From JABDII01 sp041576235 (GTDB taxonomy: Bacteria > Gemmatimonadota > Gemmatimonadetes > Gemmatimonadales > GWC2-71-9), in assembly GCA_041576235.1 (NCBI GenBank), contig JBFGLJ010000090.1, positions 1-11,330 of the forward strand: a stretch of DNA of 11,330 bases, in the 5' to 3' direction. Shown one piece after another: positions 1 to 5,090 of this stretch (positions are counted from its first letter, which is position 1; the number at the start of each line of letters is the position of its first letter). The notes beneath the pieces were generated by a model. It was not told the DNA's origin. It saw only the letters and a list, made by a program, of their open reading frames with translations, and ran no database searches. The position numbers and the translations under genes were made by a program.

Positions 1-966
1 AGTGAGGCCGGCGGCGTTGTTCAGCTGGTCTACATCGTCCACCGTTGCCACCGTCGCGAGACCGCGCAGGCTCCACCCGCGGGCCCGGTACTCGACATGT
101 CCTTCGGCGACGAGCGTGCGGGCCCCGAACCCCGCGTTCTGCCCCGAGCGGCCGAGGTAGACCGACCCGCCCACGATCAGTCCCAGCACACCGCCGTAGT
201 CGAGCCTGGCCACCCCGGCCAGGTGTTCCGCCAGGGCTTCCGAGCCCTTCTGCCGGCCGCCGCGCAGGCCCTGGGCTGAGAAGCCTGCGGCATCGAAGCC
301 GTTCAGGAGGTAGAGCTTGTAGGCGAAGCCTCCGGTTTCCCCGAACACCCCCACGCCGTTCTCACGCCAGGTGGAGGGAATGATCTGGCGCTCGGTCTCG
401 GGGCGGGTGGCCCCAAGAAACGTCGGAGGCTCGTGGAGTTCGTTGACGAACCCCATGGGGGCGAGCAGCAGCCCGGCACGTACGCCGAGTGGTGGAGCGA
501 TGCGATACTCCAGAAAGGCGAACTCCAGGGAAACCGATCCCTCTTCTCCCGTCGCGGCGTGCTCGACTTCGATTTCCGAGTTGAACAAGAGCCTGTCGGT
601 GAACTTATAGCCCACGTAGAGAATGGCCCGGAGGGCATCGAGTCGATCGGTGGCGCCGGACGGCGTGCCGTCCTCGCGCTCGTCGGCGAATCGTTCGTAC
701 AGAAATTCACCGTACCCGCCGAGGGACACGCCGCGATTGGTGCGATAGATCTTCGAGGCGGCTGGTCCGAATCCCAGGACACCCGTGTCCGCTTGGGCCA
801 CGATATCGCGGCCGAGCTTCAGGTCCTCGAGTTCCCGGGTGATGGCGTCGATTTGGCGTTCGAGACGGGCAATCCTGGCACTGTCGGTTTCCTGGGCGCC
901 CGCCACGCTCGGCGTGGCTACGCCGATCGCAAGGGCGCCAAGCCCGAGAGCCAGGCTCAGCCGCAC
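1..966 (-). CDS. Porin-like outer-membrane beta-barrel protein, partial (C-terminus beyond left edge)
   Basis: An open frame of 322 codons runs to the window edge without a stop. The GTG start at 966 is supported by GGAGG at 974-978 with a 7-nt spacer, and the gene overlaps the end of apbE by 10 nt, so the two are probably translationally coupled. The product opens with a signal peptide (about residues 1-25, ending VAGAQ). A short charged heptad-like helix follows (ARIARLERQIDAITRELEDL, about 29-48), as in the coiled-coil N-termini of some trimeric porins. After that come alternating aromatic and polar strands with glycine turns (GGYGEFLYERF, AILYVGYKF). The stretch around residues 165-200 (LLLAPMGFVNELHEPPTF, then RQIIPSTWRENGVGVFGE) resembles phosphate-selective-porin-like proteins (OprO/OprP type). 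The transported substrate is unknown; iron is suggested only by the Fur box upstream of apbE. An alternative GTG at 1008 is in frame but less well placed. Gene call firm, family fairly sure, substrate unknown. Confidence 0.85.
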   Translation of the reverse strand, partial: MRLSLALGLGALAIGVATPSVAGAQETDSARIARLERQIDAITRELEDLKLGRDIVAQADTGVLGFGPAASKIYRTNRGVSLGGYGEFLYERFADEREDGTPSGATDRLDALRAILYVGYKFTDRLLFNSEIEVEHAATGEEGSVSLEFAFLEYRIAPPLGVRAGLLLAPMGFVNELHEPPTFLGATRPETERQIIPSTWRENGVGVFGETGGFAYKLYLLNGFDAAGFSAQGLRGGRQKGSEALAEHLAGVARLDYGGVLGLIVGGSVYLGRSGQNAGFGARTLVAEGHVEYRARGWSLRGLATVATVDDVDQLNNAAGLT

Positions 967-2030
967 GCGGTTGCCTCCACGAGATAGCGCTCCATCGATT
1001 GGGAGCACCGAATAGTGATCGCGCCCGATGGCTCGAACGGTGGAGCGACCACGAACAGCGCCGCGACGGTGTGTTCTTCTGCCCAAGCGGTGCCATCATC
1101 CGGCCCCATCACATAGAGCGCGGTGGCGAGGATGTCCGCCACCACGGGATCGGGGTGGATCACCGTCACGCTGCCCCAGGCCGGAGCGGGCCGGCCGGAC
1201 CGCGGGTCGAGGATGTGACCCACCGGCTGACCGTCGACTTGGACCCAGCGCTCAGACTGTCCGCTGGTGGCGACCGAGGCATTCTCGGGGGCTAACGTGA
1301 GGAGCGGCGTGCCGCGCGCGCGCGGATCGGCCACGTGAACGCGGTTGCCGAGTGGTGGATCAGACGGCCTCCCGGTGCCCATGACCACGACTTGCCCTCC
1401 GAAGTCCAGGGCACCCTGGGTGATGCCGCGCTCCCGAAGGGCGCGGATCGCATCGCGCAACGCGGCGCCCTTCCCGAACGCGCCGGCGTCGAGCCAGGCG
1501 TCGGAGACCAGCCTGCGAACTGCGCTCCCATCGCGACTGAATTCGAAGTGGTGCAGTCCACTCGCGGCCAGCGCGGTCTCGAGCGCGGCGTCGGTTGGGG
1601 AGCGCACGCCATCGCTATCTCGCTGTTTCCCGCGCAGGTCCCATGCATCGATCAGCGGCCCCACGGCGGGATCGAAGGCGCCCCCGGTGGTGGCTTGCCA
1701 GTGCCGCACCGTGGCGAGCAGCTGGGCGAGTCCACCGGACACCGCCACCCACTCGCCGACAGGCGCACGGTTGAGCCGGCTCAACTCGGTGTGGTCTTGC
1801 CAGGTGCTCAGCACCCGTTCGACGGAGTCCACGGCTTGGAAGGCGGCTTCGATGGCGCCGAACCCGGCCGTCTCGGTCGGGGCCGCGACCCGGATGGCGA
1901 GCCGGGTGCCCATGTGCCAACTGGTCCGCTCGACGAGGACCGGGGCCCGCCTGGCGGCAGCGAGAGCCGGCCGCTGCGAAGAAGCCGGCACCACGAGACC
2001 CGGCATGCTTATTAGATAGATGAGAATCAT
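957..2030 (-). CDS. apbE: ApbE family FAD:protein FMN transferase, exported
   Basis: ApbE enzymes use FAD and Mg2+ to attach FMN covalently to a threonine of extracytoplasmic redox proteins such as NqrB/C, RnfG or FMN-binding-domain proteins. The family landmarks appear in order (357-residue numbering): MGT at 40-42, ELSRLN about 82-87, GAFDPAVGPL at 117-126, DAGAFGKG at 181-188 (the D-x-G-x-x-x-K-G loop), DFGG at 209-212, ATSGQSERW at 254-262, GHILDPRSGRP at 271-281, and ADILAT at 298-303, whose Asp and Thr match the Mg2+ site. The start is uncertain. ATG 2030 retains a hydrophobic segment (ILIYLISMPGLVVPA, then SSQ) that looks like a short signal peptide. ATG 2006 would lose it, and TTG 2036 would add an arginine to it. 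No start has a strong ribosome-binding site, and the Fur box overlaps ATG 2030. The frame stays open to 2180, but that would run into the M16 gene. No FMN-acceptor protein is visible here; it may lie beyond the left edge or elsewhere. Confidence 0.95.
   Translation of the reverse strand: MILIYLISMPGLVVPASSQRPALAAARRAPVLVERTSWHMGTRLAIRVAAPTETAGFGAIEAAFQAVDSVERVLSTWQDHTELSRLNRAPVGEWVAVSGGLAQLLATVRHWQATTGGAFDPAVGPLIDAWDLRGKQRDSDGVRSPTDAALETALAASGLHHFEFSRDGSAVRRLVSDAWLDAGAFGKGAALRDAIRALRERGITQGALDFGGQVVVMGTGRPSDPPLGNRVHVADPRARGTPLLTLAPENASVATSGQSERWVQVDGQPVGHILDPRSGRPAPAWGSVTVIHPDPVVADILATALYVMGPDDGTAWAEEHTVAALFVVAPPFEPSGAITIRCSQSMERYLVEATACG
974..978 (-). promoter_or_regulatory. Shine-Dalgarno site setting the GTG start of the porin gene
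   Basis: GGAGG lies 7 nt upstream of GTG 966, inside the last codons of apbE. It decides between GTG 966 and the upstream in-frame GTG at 1008, and it makes the unusual start and the overlap with apbE credible. Confidence 0.75.
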
Positions 2031-2035
2031 TCTCA
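2021..2035. promoter_or_regulatory. Probable Fur box (7-1-7 perfect palindrome)
   Basis: TGAGAATCATTCTCA is a perfect inverted repeat of two 7-mers around one base and closely matches the Fur 7-1-7 consensus TGATAATnATTATCA. It is AT-rich against a GC-rich background and sits at the 5' end of apbE, upstream of the ATG at 2006 and overlapping the ATG at 2030. Binding of Fe-Fur there should block transcription or its initiation, so apbE and the porin would be made in iron shortage. A related regulator of the Fur superfamily could bind instead. Confidence 0.75.
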
Positions 2036-2040
2036 ATTCA

Positions 2041-2061
2041 TTTGAGCGCTTGGGGCTCAAA
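2041..2061. repeat. Inverted repeat upstream of the Fur box
   Basis: TTTGAGC and GCTCAAA form perfect 7-bp arms around a 7-nt loop, 5 bp from the Fur box, in the gap between the M16 stop and apbE. It could be the stem of a terminator for the M16 transcript, but no T-run follows it on the minus strand. It could also be a second operator. The role is unknown. Confidence 0.5.
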
Positions 2062-2109
2062 CTAGAATGATCTGTTCGGAATAGGAAGAGGACCCGAGGC
2101 TGCCGCCTG

Positions 2110-4935
2110 TTACGGCCGCGGGAGGACCGTGGCCGCACCGAGGCCCAGCGGCCGAAGCCGCCGGAGCTGGGAGCGCGCATCGCCCACCACCAGCCACACC
2201 ATGCGGGAGGGATCGAGGTAGCGTGCCGCCAACTCGCGAATCCGCTCGATGGTCATGTCGCGCACGACGGCTTCGCGCTGGAGCACGTAGTCGGCCGGGA
2301 AGCCGTAGGCGCTCATGTCGGCCAGGATGCCGAGCTTGTCGCCCAGGGTCTCGAAGGCAAGGGCATTGCTCCGCAAGAGGAAGCTCTTGGTGGCGTTCAG
2401 GTCCTCGGCGTCGAACTCCGGCCCGTGCCGTGTCATCAAGTTCGTGATCAGGGCCAGCGACTCGTAGGTCACGTTGGACCGGACCGGGCTGAAGATCGTG
2501 AACGGCCCTGGGATGTCGGTGCCTTGGAACTGCGACCCTATGCCGTAGGTATAGCCCTTCTGCTCCCGCAGCACCTGGGTCAGGTCGGACGCGAACCCGC
2601 CGCCCCCCAAGCGGAAGTTCATGACGACCGCGGGATAGAATTCCGGGTCGGTCTCGGCGAGCGCCAGATAGCCGATCTGGAGCACCGACTGCTTGGCTCC
2701 CGGGATATCGACGAAGTAGAGCCCGGCATGTCCGGCGCTCGACCCCGGTGGGTCGGGGAACGTGACGGCGCGCGATTCCCACCGGTCGGCGATCCCCCGA
2801 AGTGAGCGGAGCACCTCATCCCGGGACACCGCTCCGGACACATGAAACGCGGCTGCCGTGGGGGTGATGGCCCGTTGGTAGTAGCGCTTGAGGTCGGGGA
2901 TTTGGATGGCGTCGATCGAGGCCAGGCTACCACGAGGATTGACGGCGAGAATGTGATCGCCGTAGAGCACCCGAGTGAAGACGTCCTGCGCCACGGCGAA
3001 GGGGCTCGCGGATCGTTGCCGCAGATCCTGCGCCACCCGGTCGCGGGCCAGATCGAATTGCTCGGCGTCCCAGCGGGGCTCGACGAGGATTTCTTCGAGG
3101 AGCGCCATGGTCTTGCCGAAATTCCGCGCCAAGGTGCTGCCCGAGAACACGAACTCCTCGCGTCCGGCGTTCACCTCGATCGACGAGCCCAGCAACTCGA
3201 TGGCCTGCTCGAGTTGTTCGGGTGTCTTGGTGGCGGTGCCCTCGGTCATGGTCTCGGCCAGGAGGTTCGCCACGCCGACTCTGCTCTTGTCATCGAGCAA
3301 CAATCCGCCCTTGAGCCTCAGCTCAAACCGCACCAGCGGGATCTCGCGGTCCTCGATGCCAAGGACCCTGAGTCCGTTCGCCAGCGTGTCGCCCCACACC
3401 GTGGGCGCCTTGAGGCTGGGCGATTCGCCGAACGGCGGCTCCTTCGACCGGTCGAACGACGAGGGCGTACGAGGGATCTCGCCGCGGGTGCCGACCACGA
3501 ACTCGGCTTCCGCCCCCTGGACAATCTGCTCCTCGACCACCTGGGCGCGCTCGGAGCCGGTGAGGGCCAGCTGGGGCTCGGCCTTGGGAACGAAGCTGGT
3601 GACCACATGTGGCCGGTCCTTCAGGTAGGCCGCATACACGCGCTCGATATCGGACTCCGTGACCCCAAGGGCGCGATCGAGATCCTCCCGCAGGTACCCC
3701 GGCGACCCGGCGAACATATTGTACTGCGCCAGTTGGAAGGCCTTGCCGATGGCGCTCGAGAGGCCGCGATAGAAGGCGGCTTCGTACCTGGCCTTTGCCC
3801 GCTCCAGGTCTTCCGGCGCGACCCCGTCCGTTTCGAAACGGGCAAAGGCTCGCTCGATCGCTGCGTAGACGTCGTTCAGGTTCTTGCCGGCGAACGCCCG
3901 CGTTTGGAGCACGAACCGGCCGGCCAGCTCGGCGGACTGATTGGAGGCATCCACGGCCGGCGCCAGCTTCTCCTCCTCAACGACCACTTTGTAAAAGGGT
4001 GTGGTCTTCCCCTCCGTCAGGAGCGGTGCCAAGAGGTCGAGGGCGTAGGCATCCGGATGGTAGAGCGGCACGCTGGGCCAGGCCAGGGTGAGCTGCGGCA
4101 GGCTGGCGAAGTTGTCTTCATGGACCAGCCGGCGGATGCCTGTCAGGTCCGCCTGGACCGGCGCGGCTGGCTCCGCGAGCTCGATTGGGGGGATCTCGCC
4201 GAAGTACTTGCCGATCCATTGCTTGGTGGCTTCGATATCGATGTCGCCGGCCACGACCAGGGTGGCATTGTTGGGCCCGTACCAGCGGCGGTGAAACTCA
4301 TGGACATCGTCGAGGGTGGCGCTTTCCAAGTCTTCGAGCGATCCGATCACCTGCCAGCTGTAGGGATGGCCGCTCGGGTAGAGCGCCTTATCGAGCACGT
4401 CGTCCTCATGCCCGTACGGCTGATTGTCGACGCTCTGCCGCTTCTCGTTCTTGACCACCTGCTTTTCCTTGGCAAGCACGGACGGTGTGACCGTGCTGAT
4501 GAAGAACCCCAGCTTATCGGACTCAGCCCACAGAGCCTTCTCCAGCGCATCCTTGGGGACGACTTCGAAGTAGGTGGTCTGGTCGTTGCTGGTGAACCCG
4601 TTGGCGGCGCTGCCGACACGCGTCATCAGTCGATCGAGTCCTCCGGGCCCCAGGTTCTCCGAGTCCAGGAAGAAGAGATGCTCGAAGAGGTGCGCGAAGC
4701 CGGTCTTCCCTTCCCGCTCCCGCGCCGACCCGACGTGAAATGTCATGGCCACGGCGGCCAGGGGGTCGGACCGATCGACGTGGAGGACGACGTTGAGGCC
4801 GTTCTCCAGCACGTACTTCTCGTACTCGATCGACAGGCGGGGTTGCTCTGCAGGCCCGCAGCCCACGAGGACCACGGGGAGTGCCACGCGGGACCAGAGC
4901 CGGGCTTGCCGAATGAGTCTCGAGTGGTGAGTCAT
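2110..4935 (-). CDS. M16 family (pitrilysin/insulinase-type) zinc metallopeptidase, lipoprotein
   Basis: This 941-residue protein carries two M16 modules in one chain. ATG 4935 is chosen because it gives a lipoprotein signal with basic n-region, hydrophobic core (VALPVVLVG) and perfect lipobox L-V-G-C (Cys26), so the enzyme is probably membrane-anchored facing the periplasm. The inverted zinc motif HxxEH is HLFEH at 82-86, inside GFAHLFEHLFF, and the third ligand is most likely Glu164 in VVKNEKRQ. The second module (about 505-930) has ANLLAET where HxxEH would be, so it is non-catalytic as usual. It keeps the R...Y substrate-binding pair in LREQKGYTYG (about 789-798). Family members degrade peptides held in a clamshell chamber; the substrate here is unknown. 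The ribosome-binding site (AGGA, 9-nt spacer) and residues 2-8 are built of heptamer repeats. The kinase gene ends 136 bp upstream and could be cotranscribed, though strong hairpins lie between. Confidence 0.96.
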   Translation of the reverse strand: MTHHSRLIRQARLWSRVALPVVLVGCGPAEQPRLSIEYEKYVLENGLNVVLHVDRSDPLAAVAMTFHVGSAREREGKTGFAHLFEHLFFLDSENLGPGGLDRLMTRVGSAANGFTSNDQTTYFEVVPKDALEKALWAESDKLGFFISTVTPSVLAKEKQVVKNEKRQSVDNQPYGHEDDVLDKALYPSGHPYSWQVIGSLEDLESATLDDVHEFHRRWYGPNNATLVVAGDIDIEATKQWIGKYFGEIPPIELAEPAAPVQADLTGIRRLVHEDNFASLPQLTLAWPSVPLYHPDAYALDLLAPLLTEGKTTPFYKVVVEEEKLAPAVDASNQSAELAGRFVLQTRAFAGKNLNDVYAAIERAFARFETDGVAPEDLERAKARYEAAFYRGLSSAIGKAFQLAQYNMFAGSPGYLREDLDRALGVTESDIERVYAAYLKDRPHVVTSFVPKAEPQLALTGSERAQVVEEQIVQGAEAEFVVGTRGEIPRTPSSFDRSKEPPFGESPSLKAPTVWGDTLANGLRVLGIEDREIPLVRFELRLKGGLLLDDKSRVGVANLLAETMTEGTATKTPEQLEQAIELLGSSIEVNAGREEFVFSGSTLARNFGKTMALLEEILVEPRWDAEQFDLARDRVAQDLRQRSASPFAVAQDVFTRVLYGDHILAVNPRGSLASIDAIQIPDLKRYYQRAITPTAAAFHVSGAVSRDEVLRSLRGIADRWESRAVTFPDPPGSSAGHAGLYFVDIPGAKQSVLQIGYLALAETDPEFYPAVVMNFRLGGGGFASDLTQVLREQKGYTYGIGSQFQGTDIPGPFTIFSPVRSNVTYESLALITNLMTRHGPEFDAEDLNATKSFLLRSNALAFETLGDKLGILADMSAYGFPADYVLQREAVVRDMTIERIRELAARYLDPSRMVWLVVGDARSQLRRLRPLGLGAATVLPRP

Positions 4936-4987
4936 CGTCTTGAGTCCTGAGGCTTGAGTCCTGAGTCTTAAGTCGTGAGTCGTGAGC
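4912..4987 (-). repeat. Degenerate heptamer array, ACTCAnn type
   Basis: Read on the minus strand, the array is GCTCACG, ACTCACG, ACTTAAG, ACTCAGG, ACTCAAG, CCTCAGG, ACTCAAG, then a 6-nt unit ACGATG that holds the M16 start codon, then ACTCACC, ACTCGAG, ACTCATT. The first seven units (4939-4987) are in exact 7-nt register. The array therefore forms the M16 leader, including its Shine-Dalgarno, and encodes residues 2-8. Units are degenerate rather than identical. Confidence 0.85.
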
Positions 4988-5044
4988 CCTGCAGAGCAGG
5001 GATTCGGCCCCCCCCGAAGGTCTTGAGACTGGCGACTCACGACT
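4971..5044. repeat. 12-bp inverted repeat enclosing two hairpins
   Basis: AGTCGTGAGTCG (4971-4982) and CGACTCACGACT (5033-5044) are exact reverse complements. Between them are CCCTGC-AGA-GCAGGG (4987-5001, 6-bp stem) and TTCGG-C6-CCGAA (5003-5018, 5-bp stem). A transcript could fold into a multi-branch structure. The element lies between the kinase and M16 genes; no T-run follows, so it is not a classical intrinsic terminator. It could attenuate read-through or protect RNA ends. Confidence 0.7.
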
Positions 5045-5090
5045 ACCGCCCTACCCCCTACCCCCTACCCCCTACTCCCTGCTCCCTTCC
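5021..5090. repeat. Heptamer array, CCCTACC type, running into the kinase stop codon
   Basis: On the plus strand ten units follow in exact 7-nt register: TCTTGAG, ACTGGCG, ACTCACG, ACTACCG, CCCTACC three times, CCCTACT, CCCTGCT, CCCTTCC. The TAG stop of the kinase (5072-5074) lies in this array, and its last codons are repeat units. The ACTCACG unit is the same word as in the left array but in the opposite orientation. Confidence 0.85.

Noticed and set aside
2055..2075. A second Fur-like half site (AGAATGAT) and a weak promoter (TTCCTA, 17 nt, TAGTTT on the minus strand)
   Set aside because: Only half of the palindrome matches and the promoter hexamers match 3 of 6 each, which is near chance.
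2031..2180. N-terminal extension of ApbE up to 2180
   Set aside because: It would overlap the M16 coding end, adds a basic low-complexity stretch before the signal-like segment, and crosses the Fur box and dyad.
2057..2782. A 241-codon minus-strand frame within the end of the M16 gene
   Set aside because: It is out of frame with the conserved second M16 module, Arg/Pro-rich, and without a plausible domain.
2842..4950. A 702-codon open frame on the plus strand opposite the M16 gene
   Set aside because: It is antisense to a fully recognisable M16 peptidase, its product has no domain-like sequence, and long antisense frames are common in GC-rich genes.
4912..5090. The repeat region as a CRISPR array
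   Set aside because: Units are 7 nt, contiguous and without spacers, and no cas gene is nearby.
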